The notes beneath the pieces were generated by a model. That model was given only the letters and a program-made list of their open reading frames with translations, ran no database searches and was not told the origin of the DNA. Source: UBA1876 sp964515395 (GTDB taxonomy: Bacteria > Synergistota > Synergistia > Synergistales > Thermovirgaceae). Taken from it: a DNA stretch of 64,000 nt. Location of the stretch: NCBI GenBank assembly GCA_964515395.1, contig CAZERC010000002.1, positions 1 to 64,000 on the forward strand, given 5' to 3'. The position numbers and the translations under genes were made by a program. This document shows, one piece after another, positions 34,046 to 41,887 of the stretch (position 1 is its first letter; each line of letters starts with the position of its first letter).

Positions 34046-34377
34046 TCAAGAAAGGGGCGCCTTGAAAGGCCCCCCGGCAGTCTGGAAACAAGGCCTCAGG
34101 CGAGACCGTCCTGCATGAAAAGGTTTCAGGTACGGATCGTCGGGGTTATGGGAAGAAGAGCGTATGGCGAAATGACGGAAGAGGTCTGGGACAACATCCT
34201 CTGGTCCTCCGGAGATAAGACATTGTCCGACGCCATAAGGAAGGCTGCAAACTACAGTGGGTTCCTCGTTCATGACGAGCAGGGTTTTTCCTTTTCCCAT
34301 TTTTGAAAGCCCCATGTAGGCAATCCTGCCTCCGGGTCCGCCTCCGACGATCAGAGTTTCTGCCTGTTTTTGCTCAC
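34046..34377 (-). pseudogene. Frameshifted, truncated FAD-dependent oxidoreductase start
   Basis: A GTG at 34377 with GGGAGG eight bases upstream opens a frame that stops after eight codons. In the next frame the strand encodes a dinucleotide-binding start, ETLIVGGGPGGRIAYMGL, followed by NEEPTVVCSLPYGVGQ, like CoA-disulfide-reductase/NADH-oxidase proteins. One extra A in the A5 run (34367-34371 on the plus strand) would join them. The frame then ends at 34046 after about 110 codons, far short of the usual 400 or more. Beyond PEDVVPD the sequence no longer looks family-like. It could be a decayed gene, or the frameshift alone could be a sequencing error. Confidence 0.5.
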
Positions 34378-34416
34378 TTATATTCCCTCCCGGGGTGTAA
34401 ACTATGCTTGAGAATG

Positions 34417-34445
34417 CATATACAATACCGGGGTATATAGGTCAA
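34417..34445 (-). promoter_or_regulatory. Promoter with internal inverted repeat before the oxidoreductase fragment
   Basis: On the minus strand TTGACC (34440-34445) and TATATG (34417-34422) are 17 bases apart. The spacer holds ATACC-GG-GGTAT (34425-34436 on the plus strand), with the same half-sites as the copA operator but closer spacing. The -35 overlaps the histidine-phosphatase stop codon once the gap is closed. Confidence 0.5.
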
Positions 34446-34495
34446 ACCCATTCACTGACCAAATCCGGCAGGTGGCGGGTCTGATTCAGGGATAC

Positions 34496-34595
34496 NNNNN
34501 NNNNNNNNNNNNNNNNNNNNNNNNNNNNNNNNNNNNNNNNNNNNNNNNNNNNNNNNNNNNNNNNNNNNNNNNNNNNNNNNNNNNNNNNNNNNNNN
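34496..34595. other. Scaffold gap of 100 N flanked by identical 55-bp ends
   Basis: The 55 bases before the gap (34441-34495) are identical to the 55 bases after it (34596-34650). This looks like two contigs that share a 55-base overlap but were joined with a default gap, rather than missing DNA. Closing it leaves the phosphatase gene intact. Confidence 0.9.
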
Positions 34596-34596
34596 G

Positions 34597-35241
34597 TCAA
34601 ACCCATTCACTGACCAAATCCGGCAGGTGGCGGGTCTGATTCAGGGATACCAGGCAATAGCCCCGGCTTTCTTCATGAGTAAGAACGGAGTAGGATGCCG
34701 TATCGACATGGATTCTCCAGAAATAGGGTGGAGCGATTTCGAGAGCAGAGGCAATGACGGGTTTGAGGACCGCCCTGTGGGTCACAATGATGAAGGTTTC
34801 GCCTTGATGTACCTTTACGAGCCGATTTACTCCCGCAAAGGCCCTGAGTCGGACGTCTTCAAGGGTTTCCGCTCCTTCCAGGCGAAGGCGTTCGGGATTT
34901 GAAAGCCAGAGATTCCATTCTTCCGGGTACTCTTCCTGTATCTGTCGTTTTGGTTTTCCCTCCCAGGGACCCAGGGACATGTTGTTCAGCCTTTCGCTTA
35001 TTTCCATGGAAACGCCCATGGCTCTGGCGATCTCGGTGGCTGTGGATCGGGCCCGGGACAATGGGCCGGAATACACCGAGCAGGCTGAAAAAGAGTTCGC
35101 CAGTTCGCCTGCGAGTGCTTTTGCCTGTGCGAAACCGTTTTCGTTAAGCGGGAAATCGCTGCGTCCGCGAAAAAGGCCTTCCCTGTTTCCTTTGCATTCT
35201 CCATGCCGCACAAGAATAATGGTCGTTCTTTTCGCCTTCAT
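34597..35241 (-). CDS. Histidine phosphatase family protein
   Basis: The 214-residue protein belongs to the phosphoglycerate mutase/alpha-ribazole phosphatase superfamily. The phosphohistidine motif is ILVRHGECKGN near residue 10. Other active-site features are YSGPLSRARSTA, the acid in LNNMSLGPWEGK and the late HRAVLKPVIAS. Possible substrates range from alpha-ribazole phosphate to small sugar phosphates; none is indicated by neighbours. ATG 35241 has AGGGGTGG seven bases upstream. The stop lies two bases inside the sequence after the N gap and is also present in the duplicate copy before it. Confidence 0.85.
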   Translation of the reverse strand: MKAKRTTIILVRHGECKGNREGLFRGRSDFPLNENGFAQAKALAGELANSFSACSVYSGPLSRARSTATEIARAMGVSMEISERLNNMSLGPWEGKPKRQIQEEYPEEWNLWLSNPERLRLEGAETLEDVRLRAFAGVNRLVKVHQGETFIIVTHRAVLKPVIASALEIAPPYFWRIHVDTASYSVLTHEESRGYCLVSLNQTRHLPDLVSEWV

Positions 35242-35392
35242 GGACAAACCACCCCTGCAGGATTTGAGGATAACCATTCCATCATACCTGAAGCTCCCTG
35301 ATCGGTGAGGGGAAGGGAAAAAAGACAATCCCCTGACCAGTGTTGACAATAGGAGCGACCATTGATACCCTACCTTTCGGTATATTTCTTCG

Positions 35393-35419
35393 TTAGCACT
35401 CCTATATGAAGAGTGCTAA
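35393..35419. promoter_or_regulatory. CIRCE operator
   Basis: TTAGCACTC-N9-GAGTGCTAA is a perfect match to the CIRCE element bound by HrcA. It lies 16 bases before the hrcA start and would give autorepression of the whole heat-shock operon. Confidence 0.97.
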
Positions 35420-35434
35420 CAAAAGCGAGGAGTT

Positions 35435-36505
35435 GTGACAGAGGTGCTGACGGAACGACAGCTTGAAATCGTGTTGGCCGTTGTTTACGAATATATCCGT
35501 TCCGGTATTCCCATCGGATCGCGTACGATTGCAAAACGTTACCTCAAGGGGTGCAGCGCTGCAACCGTCAGGAACGAGATGGCTGACCTCGAGGAAATGG
35601 ACTATTTGTATCAGCCTCACACATCGGCGGGACGGATCCCGACGCCGCGGGCATTCAGAATATACGTGGATGCCATTTTGCAACGACAGCGGACACGACC
35701 GAAAACCCGGCCGGAATGGCTTCGGGAACTCAGGGAACGACGTGATGATGTCCAGTCGGCATTGCGTTACAGCACAAAGCTTTTGGGAGATTTGACGCAT
35801 TGTGTTTCCGTAGCTGCCCTTGGGCCGGCCCAGGAGGCGGTTTTGCAAAAGGTCGAGTTCATCAGGGTTGCCGAAAGGTCTGTGCTGATCATCGTGGTTT
35901 TGCGTGGTGGATTGATTCATCACAAGATGGCTACCCTTCCTTATGACATGACCCAGGATTCACTGGACGAATTGTCGAGACGGGTCAACATCGTCGCACA
36001 GGATAAATCGTGGCAGGAAGTCAGGAATGTTCTCCAGAGGTATGTCCTCGAGGAACTCGAGGCCTACACTGACAACTGCAGGAAAGCGCTTGAAGAGATG
36101 AACGGCATGCTCGGGGAAAACTCGTACCAGTATTTTACCGGCGGCCGGTATAACGTGCTGGGGTTGCCGGAATTCAGTGACTTGAGCCGTCTTCAGACAA
36201 TGATGGCCCTGCTCGAAGAGGATTCGTCCATCGCACAGCTCGTCAAGAGGTGTTCGCCCGACAGCGGTCTTTCAGTGATCATCGGTGACGAGAACCCGGT
36301 GACGCAGATGAGCGATTGTTCGGTACTCATGGCATCTTCCACCAACGAGGGGAGAAAGACGATTCTGGGACTGATTGGTCCTGTGCGGATGGATTACGAG
36401 TATGCGATTTCCGTTCTCGAGAGCCTCTTGGGAGGCCTGTCGATGAACGGGAATTCCGGAGAAGGTAAAGGAGGTTCGCCGAATGGCTCCAGGGAAAAAG
36501 GATGA
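35435..36505 (+). CDS. hrcA: Heat-inducible transcription repressor HrcA
   Basis: HrcA binds CIRCE and represses the dnaK operon; it needs chaperonin to stay folded, so heat relieves repression. The 356-residue protein has an N-terminal winged helix (LTERQLEIVLAVVYEYIRSG...GCSAATVRNEMADLEEMDYL, then PHTSAGRIPT). The family C-terminal domain ends in GLIGPVRMDYEYAISVLESL. GTG 35435 is the reported start. An in-frame GTG at 35444 is 11 bases from the GAGGAG and equally possible. The last 23 bases overlap grpE. Confidence 0.96.
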   Translation: MTEVLTERQLEIVLAVVYEYIRSGIPIGSRTIAKRYLKGCSAATVRNEMADLEEMDYLYQPHTSAGRIPTPRAFRIYVDAILQRQRTRPKTRPEWLRELRERRDDVQSALRYSTKLLGDLTHCVSVAALGPAQEAVLQKVEFIRVAERSVLIIVVLRGGLIHHKMATLPYDMTQDSLDELSRRVNIVAQDKSWQEVRNVLQRYVLEELEAYTDNCRKALEEMNGMLGENSYQYFTGGRYNVLGLPEFSDLSRLQTMMALLEEDSSIAQLVKRCSPDSGLSVIIGDENPVTQMSDCSVLMASSTNEGRKTILGLIGPVRMDYEYAISVLESLLGGLSMNGNSGEGKGGSPNGSREKG

Positions 36506-37190
36506 ACAAAAACGACATTCACGAAAAGACAAAAAGGATGGACCGGTTTTTGAAGAGGGGAAAGACCTGAATCGTGAAAACAAGCCTGATGACGAAAAAG
36601 TCGGAGAAAACGGAGAGGAACCTGTCGAAGCCGAGGTGATCGAAAAGGTCCCTTCGGAAGAAAATGATGAGGAACTGGCTCTGGAAAAAGAAATAGAAGA
36701 GACCAGGAATCTTATCGAACAGCTCAGGGCCGAAAACGAATCACTGCGTGATGCGGCCGCCCGTGCAGCCGCTGATTTTTATAACTACAGGAAACGAGTG
36801 GAACGCGAGGCCCAGCAGACGAAACAGCGCATTGCAGCGAGAACGGCGGAACAGCTCCTGCCGGTCCTGGACAATTTCGACAGGGCTCTGGGCTCCCAGG
36901 ATGATGGTGATGCCTCGGCGCTCAGAAAGGGCGTCGAAATGGTCAGAGAACAGTTTTTCGGTGTTCTGCAAGAGCTTGGTGTCGAAACCATAGAAGCCGA
37001 AGGAAATCCCTTTGACCCGGCCCTGCATGAAGCCGTGGCCGTCGAGGAAAACTCCGATGCGCCGGATGGAACGGTCGTTGAAGAATTTCAGCGGGGATTC
37101 CTTATTGGAGGGAAAGTTTTGAGGGCTTCTAAAGTCAAGGTCGCCCGACGGACGGACGAACCGGAAGAAAACGGCGAACAGGAAAAGTGA
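36483..37190 (+). CDS. grpE: Nucleotide exchange factor GrpE
   Basis: GrpE releases ADP from DnaK. The 235-residue protein has an acidic and basic low-complexity N-terminus (about 70 residues), a long coiled coil, and the conserved head with LLPVLDNFDRAL, NPFDPALHEAVA and VVEEFQRGFLIGGKVLRASKVKVA. AGGAGG precedes ATG 36483. It sits between hrcA and dnaK under the CIRCE operator. Confidence 0.96.
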   Translation: MAPGKKDEQKRHSRKDKKDGPVFEEGKDLNRENKPDDEKVGENGEEPVEAEVIEKVPSEENDEELALEKEIEETRNLIEQLRAENESLRDAAARAAADFYNYRKRVEREAQQTKQRIAARTAEQLLPVLDNFDRALGSQDDGDASALRKGVEMVREQFFGVLQELGVETIEAEGNPFDPALHEAVAVEENSDAPDGTVVEEFQRGFLIGGKVLRASKVKVARRTDEPEENGEQEK

Positions 37191-37233
37191 CGGCACGAAG
37201 TCGTCCAGACATATATGAAGAGGTGATTGAATC

Positions 37234-39063
37234 ATGAGCAAAGTGATAGGCATTGACCTTGGAACAACGAACAGCTGCGTTGCCGTCAAGGAAGGCGACA
37301 ACATTACGGTCATAACCAACCCCGAAGGAAGCCGGACGACGCCGTCGGTTGTGGCCTTCACGAAGGATAAGGAACGTCTGGTGGGACAGCTCGCAAAAAG
37401 GCAGTCCATTGTCAACCCCGAGAGGACTATCAGTTCCATCAAACGTCACATGGGAAGCGAATACAACGTTGAGATCGACAGTACCTCCTACTCGCCACAG
37501 CAGATTTCGGCCATGATCCTTCAGAAGCTGAAACGCGATGCCGAGGATTATCTCGGCGAAAAGGTAACCCAGGCGGTTATAACGGTGCCGGCCTATTTCA
37601 CCGACGCGCAGAGACAGGCAACCAAGGATGCCGGCAAAATCGCCGGACTGGAAGTCCTGCGAATTATTAACGAACCCACGGCGGCCTCCCTGGCGTATGG
37701 TGTCGACAAGGCAGGGGAGCACAAGATCCTTGTCTTTGACCTCGGCGGCGGGACATTTGATGTGTCGATTCTCGACGTGGGCGTCGAGGACGGTGTCATT
37801 GAAGTCCTCGCCACATCGGGCGACAATCACCTGGGAGGCGATGACTGGGATCAGAGGATCATTGACTGGATGGTCCAGGAGTTCAAAAAGAACGAGGGTG
37901 TGGACCTGTCGAAGGACAAGATGGCACTCCAGCGCCTCAAGGAGGCGGCGGAAAAAGCCAAGGTCGAACTCTCCTCGATGTCTGAAACATCGATTTCGCT
38001 GCCTTTTATCAGTGCCGACGCCAATGGTCCGAAACACCTGGAGATGACTCTTACCCGGGCACGTTTCGAGGAATTGACCAGGGATTTGCTTGAAAGGGTT
38101 GTGGAACCAACGAAGAGGGCGATCGAGGATTCGGGGCTCTCGAAAGAGGAGATCGGCAAGGTCCTTCTCGTGGGTGGAGCGACTCGCATGCCCATGGTGC
38201 AGAAGAAGATCGTGGAATTGCTTGGAAAAGAACCGACAAAGGGCATCAATCCGGATGAGTGTGTTGCCGTCGGTGCTGCCATTCAGGGAGCCATTCTGGC
38301 AGGGGATCACAAGGATATCATTCTCGTCGACGTTACGCCGTTGTCCCTGGGGATCGAAACTCTGGGAGGCGTGTTTACGAAGATTATCGAAAGGAACTCG
38401 GCCATACCCGTTTCGAGAAGCCAGGTTTTTTCCACGGCGGCGGATAACCAGTCCCAGGTTGAAATTCATGTACTTCAGGGAGAACGTCCCATGGCTGCCG
38501 ACAATGTCTCCCTCGGCCGGTTCATTCTCGACGGAATTCCGCCTGCACCGAGAGGGATACCGCAGATCGAGGTAACCTTTGATATCGATGTCAACGGAAT
38601 CCTGAATGTCACTGCAGTGGACAAGGGGACAAACAAGAAGCAACATATCACTATCCAGTCGTCCAGACTCGGGGAAGAAGAGATTGAGCGGATGAGGAAA
38701 GAGGCCGAGGAAAACGAGGAAGCTGACAAGAAGAAAAAACAGCTCGTGGAGGCACGAAACGAGGCTGATTCTCTGGTGTACAGCACGGAAAAGGTATTGA
38801 GCGATCTTGGCGACAAAGTGGGTGCTGAAGAGAAATCGAAGATCGAACAGAAAATTGGGGAACTGAAAAAGGCCGCGGAAGGCGAAGATATAGAGGCGAT
38901 AACGAAGGCTTCCGAGGCTCTGACGGAAGATCTCCACAAGCTTTCCGCGAGGGTGTACGAGCAGACCGAGGAGTCCGGCGGGCAATCGGCTTCCGAGGCG
39001 GACAGCGCTGAATCGGAGGAAACGGTAGACGCTGAGTTTGAAGACAAGTCCGGACAGGCATGA
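37234..39063 (+). CDS. dnaK: Molecular chaperone DnaK (Hsp70)
   Basis: The 609-residue chaperone starts with MSKVIGIDLGTTNSCVAV. It keeps the Hsp70 signatures LVFDLGGGTFDVSIL and VLLVGGATRMPMVQ. The substrate domain follows, with DVTPLSLGIETLGGVFTKI, and then a helical lid. The C-terminus is acidic, with a Ser/Glu-rich tail rather than EEVD. GAGGTGAT precedes the ATG. Middle gene of the CIRCE-controlled operon. Confidence 0.98.
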   Translation: MSKVIGIDLGTTNSCVAVKEGDNITVITNPEGSRTTPSVVAFTKDKERLVGQLAKRQSIVNPERTISSIKRHMGSEYNVEIDSTSYSPQQISAMILQKLKRDAEDYLGEKVTQAVITVPAYFTDAQRQATKDAGKIAGLEVLRIINEPTAASLAYGVDKAGEHKILVFDLGGGTFDVSILDVGVEDGVIEVLATSGDNHLGGDDWDQRIIDWMVQEFKKNEGVDLSKDKMALQRLKEAAEKAKVELSSMSETSISLPFISADANGPKHLEMTLTRARFEELTRDLLERVVEPTKRAIEDSGLSKEEIGKVLLVGGATRMPMVQKKIVELLGKEPTKGINPDECVAVGAAIQGAILAGDHKDIILVDVTPLSLGIETLGGVFTKIIERNSAIPVSRSQVFSTAADNQSQVEIHVLQGERPMAADNVSLGRFILDGIPPAPRGIPQIEVTFDIDVNGILNVTAVDKGTNKKQHITIQSSRLGEEEIERMRKEAEENEEADKKKKQLVEARNEADSLVYSTEKVLSDLGDKVGAEEKSKIEQKIGELKKAAEGEDIEAITKASEALTEDLHKLSARVYEQTEESGGQSASEADSAESEETVDAEFEDKSGQA

Positions 39064-39079
39064 CCGGGAGTGATGCGCG

Positions 39080-40204
39080 GTGAACGGGCCCGACAGCAAG
39101 AAGGACCTGTACAAGGTTCTGGGGGTTTCACGGGACGCAAGCCAGGAGGACATAAAGCGGGCCTACAGGAAGCTTGTCCGGAAATATCATCCTGATGCAA
39201 ACCCCGGCGATAAAGAGGCGGAGCAACATTTCAAGGCCATCAATGAGGCCTATGAAGTCCTCGGTGACCCGCAGAAGCGCCAGCAATACGACCAGTTCGG
39301 CACCATAGGCGATACTGGTGGACAAGGTCCTTTCGGTGGAGGGTTCGATCCCTTCGGCGATGTCTTCGGAGATATTTTCGACTCCATGTTCGGCGGGTTC
39401 GGCGGAACCCGCCAGCGTGGCCCATCCAAGGGCGAAGACCTGGAAATGACCTTGTCGGTGTCCCTGGAGGAAGCCTATTTCGGATCGACAAGGAAGGTGA
39501 CTATACCGCGTTGGGAAACCTGTGAGCGGTGCAAGGGAACCGGAGCAGAACCGGAGACCCATGTCAAGACATGTCCCACCTGTGGCGGAACGGGACAAAG
39601 ACAGCAGCAACAAAGGACTCCCTTTGGAACGTTTGTCAACGTGACGACCTGTCCCGACTGTCGCGGCACGGGAAAGAAGATAGAATCGCCCTGCAAGGAT
39701 TGCGGAGGAACAGGCAGAATTCGAAGACGCCGGGACGTGGAGGTCAAGATTCCCCAGGGAGTTGATACTGGAGTCAGGTTGCGTGTTTCAGGCGAAGGCG
39801 GCACCGGATCATTGGGAGGTCCACCTGGAGACCTGTATCTTCTCATCAAGGTGGAAGAAGATTCGAGATTCCAGAGAGAAGGCGACGACCTCCATGTAAG
39901 AAAACATATTTCATTCCCCGAGGCGGCCCTTGGGTGCGAAATCGAAGTTGAATTGATGGAAGGGACGGAAAAACTCGAAATCCCCCAGGGAACGCAAAAC
40001 GGGCACGTAGTGAGGCTCAGGGGGAAGGGAATGCCTCGCCTTGGCCGTGGTGGTAACGGAAATGCCTACGTTCACATTACCGTTGATGTGCCCGGAAAAC
40101 TTACGGACAAGGAGCGGGGCCTCATCGAAGCCCTTGCGAGGGAGATGGACGTATCGGTCAAATCCGGAGGATTCATGGAAAAACTCCGTCAATGGCTGGA
40201 TTAG
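39080..40204 (+). CDS. dnaJ: Chaperone DnaJ (type I Hsp40)
   Basis: The 374-residue DnaJ has the J domain with HPD (KYHPDANPGDKEAEQHF), a Gly/Phe-rich linker (about residues 75-115), and four zinc-finger repeats of CxxCxGxG type (CERCKGTG, CPTCGGTG, CPDCRGTG, CKDCGGTG). The C-terminal substrate domains follow. It is full length. GTG 39080 has GGGAG nine bases upstream. It ends the heat-shock gene set and is followed by a very stable hairpin. Confidence 0.97.
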   Translation: MNGPDSKKDLYKVLGVSRDASQEDIKRAYRKLVRKYHPDANPGDKEAEQHFKAINEAYEVLGDPQKRQQYDQFGTIGDTGGQGPFGGGFDPFGDVFGDIFDSMFGGFGGTRQRGPSKGEDLEMTLSVSLEEAYFGSTRKVTIPRWETCERCKGTGAEPETHVKTCPTCGGTGQRQQQQRTPFGTFVNVTTCPDCRGTGKKIESPCKDCGGTGRIRRRRDVEVKIPQGVDTGVRLRVSGEGGTGSLGGPPGDLYLLIKVEEDSRFQREGDDLHVRKHISFPEAALGCEIEVELMEGTEKLEIPQGTQNGHVVRLRGKGMPRLGRGGNGNAYVHITVDVPGKLTDKERGLIEALAREMDVSVKSGGFMEKLRQWLD

Positions 40205-40245
40205 GACAGCATCAGGCAATCTGATACTATGTAAACGAGTATGGC

Positions 40246-40285
40246 AGGAAAGAAACAGGGAGGTTCGCCTCCCTGTTTCTTTCCT
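40246..40285 (+). terminator. Very stable hairpin after dnaJ
   Basis: An 18-bp perfect stem (40246-40263 with 40268-40285) is closed by a TTCG tetraloop flanked by G and C. The pyrimidine run lies inside the 3' arm, so it may act as a terminator or as a 3'-end/processing stabiliser between dnaJ and prmA. Confidence 0.7.
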
Positions 40286-40308
40286 GGGGCCGATCGGAGG
40301 GACTGGCC

Positions 40309-41187
40309 ATGGGACGGGGAGCCGGTTACTGGTGGTACATAACCATTGAAATGGAAGGCGGAAACGAGGAGACCCTGCTTTCTCTGGCGGATCTGTCGGG
40401 AAGCATCGGGTCCGAATTCACCGAAACTTCCGGAAAATCTGTACTGAAGTCCTATTACCGCTCGACGAAAGAATTGGAGTACTGGTTGGGACGTGTTCGG
40501 GAGGCAATCAGCCCCTGGCCTTCCATGGACATAATCGACATGGGCAAGATTGAAAACAAATCATGGCACAAGACCTGGAAGGAAGCTTTTCCTCCACTTG
40601 AAGTGGGAGAAAATCTGGTGGTCATGGCCCCGTGGCATGAAAAGGGGTACAAGGGACAGCGGAAACGTCTCTTGATTTATCCCGGTTCGGCCTTTGGAAC
40701 GGGGTATCATGAAAGCACCCAGATAGCCCTCGAACTTGTTGAACGACATGTACCCGAAGGCGCTGTGGGTATTGACATAGGAACAGGTTCGGGAATTCTC
40801 ACCGTGGCGGCTGTCAAGACGGGGGCAAAGAAAGTGTATGCCAGGGACCTGGATCGCGCAGCCCTCTCGGAAGCACAAGCGAACTTCGATCTGAACAATA
40901 TCGACGGAAAGGCGGCAACTCTTGAGGAAGGAGACCTCCTGGAGGGATTTGGAGTTTCCGTGGACTTTTTGATGGCCAACATTGTTTACGATCCTCTCAT
41001 CAGACTGGTGCCGGATATTTCCCGGGTCCTCGTGCCGGGAGGTGTCATGATTTTTTCAGGCCTGAGCCTGAAGGAAAAAGACGCTTTCCTGAGAGTACTT
41101 GAAGAATATGAAGTGAAACCCTTTGATGAAGTTGCTAAGGGGGACTGGTGGGGTGTCGCAGCCACGCGTCCGGCTGGAAAAAGCTGA
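40309..41187 (+). CDS. prmA: Ribosomal protein L11 methyltransferase
   Basis: PrmA trimethylates L11 with S-adenosylmethionine. The 292-residue protein has a divergent N-terminal domain and the Rossmann methyltransferase core: PGSAFGTGYHESTQIAL, IDIGTGSGILTVAA and MANIVYDPLIRL (the NPPY-like position reads NIVYDP). GGAGG precedes ATG 40309. It overlaps rsmE by 35 bases. The order dnaJ-prmA-rsmE-mtaB is conserved in Firmicutes-like genomes. Confidence 0.92.
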   Translation: MGRGAGYWWYITIEMEGGNEETLLSLADLSGSIGSEFTETSGKSVLKSYYRSTKELEYWLGRVREAISPWPSMDIIDMGKIENKSWHKTWKEAFPPLEVGENLVVMAPWHEKGYKGQRKRLLIYPGSAFGTGYHESTQIALELVERHVPEGAVGIDIGTGSGILTVAAVKTGAKKVYARDLDRAALSEAQANFDLNNIDGKAATLEEGDLLEGFGVSVDFLMANIVYDPLIRLVPDISRVLVPGGVMIFSGLSLKEKDAFLRVLEEYEVKPFDEVAKGDWWGVAATRPAGKS

Positions 41188-41887
41188 AAGAAAGGCACCT
41201 GACCGGTGGGTGCTGGACGGGCAACAAGCCCATCACCTGCTCCATGTCAGAAGATGTGTCGAGGGCGACCGCATCGAGGGCCTTTGGGAAGGAAAACTGC
41301 TTTCCTTGCGGCTCGAATTGAACGACGGACTCCTTTGCGGTGTTGTCGAAGAAGAAATATCGATGATGCCGGAAAAAAACCTTTGGCTGCTGTTGGGGTT
41401 GCTCAAGCCGGATGCTTTTGAACGAAGTCTCCGGATGGCGACTGAAAGCGGGGCCGAGAAGATCATCCCGATCATCTGCGAGCGGAGCGTCCCGCGTGTC
41501 GATCGGAAAAAATGGTCCGGCAAACGGAGTCGCTGGATGAAAATCATAGAGGAATCCACGAAGCAGTCCCGTGTGCCGGAAAAACCTGTCCTGTATGAAC
41601 CGATGCCCCTGGAATCCGTTTTGTCGCTTTCATTGCCGGAGGCTCGCTATGCGGCAATGCTTGATGGAGGACCAAAAACTCTCATTGACTTGAAGCCTTC
41701 GCAGGGTGCTGTCTTCGCTGTAGGCCCGGAGGGGGACTGGACACCAGGGGAGCGGGAAGCCTTGCTCGAAAGGGGCTTCATCGCAGTCAGTCTTGGATCG
41801 AGGATCCTGACGAGTCCGACTGCAGTAGCCGTCGGGCTTGGTTTCCTCTCGATGCGACTGGAGCAATCTTATGAAAGCAAAAACTGA
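41153..41887 (+). CDS. rsmE: 16S rRNA (uracil1498-N3)-methyltransferase
   Basis: RsmE is a SPOUT methyltransferase of 244 residues. The N-terminal PUA-like part includes WVLDGQQAHHLLHVRRCVEGD. The knot region carries FAVGPEGDWTPGEREALLERG and VSLGSRILTSPTAVAVGLGFL. GTG 41153 is chosen because AAGGGGG lies nine bases upstream. The ATG at 41123 is further inside prmA. The final 17 bases overlap mtaB. Confidence 0.94.
   Translation: MSQPRVRLEKAERKAPDRWVLDGQQAHHLLHVRRCVEGDRIEGLWEGKLLSLRLELNDGLLCGVVEEEISMMPEKNLWLLLGLLKPDAFERSLRMATESGAEKIIPIICERSVPRVDRKKWSGKRSRWMKIIEESTKQSRVPEKPVLYEPMPLESVLSLSLPEARYAAMLDGGPKTLIDLKPSQGAVFAVGPEGDWTPGEREALLERGFIAVSLGSRILTSPTAVAVGLGFLSMRLEQSYESKN

Noticed and set aside
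34115..34306. Plus-strand frame of 63 codons near the gap
   Set aside because: It reads protein-like but has no ribosome site and lies exactly antisense to the GGGPGG-containing oxidoreductase fragment, which has both promoter and ribosome site.
34441..34650. True tandem repeat or attachment site flanking the gap
   Set aside because: The duplicate is exact, ends precisely at the N run on one side and starts precisely after it on the other, which is an assembly signature.
35343..35386. TTGACA (35343) and TATATT (35381) as one hrcA promoter
   Set aside because: They are 32 bases apart, far beyond a normal spacer. The true hrcA promoter boxes remain unassigned.
36741..39153. Long minus-strand frames opposite grpE and dnaK
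   Set aside because: They are antisense shadows of strongly coding GC-biased genes and have no family features.
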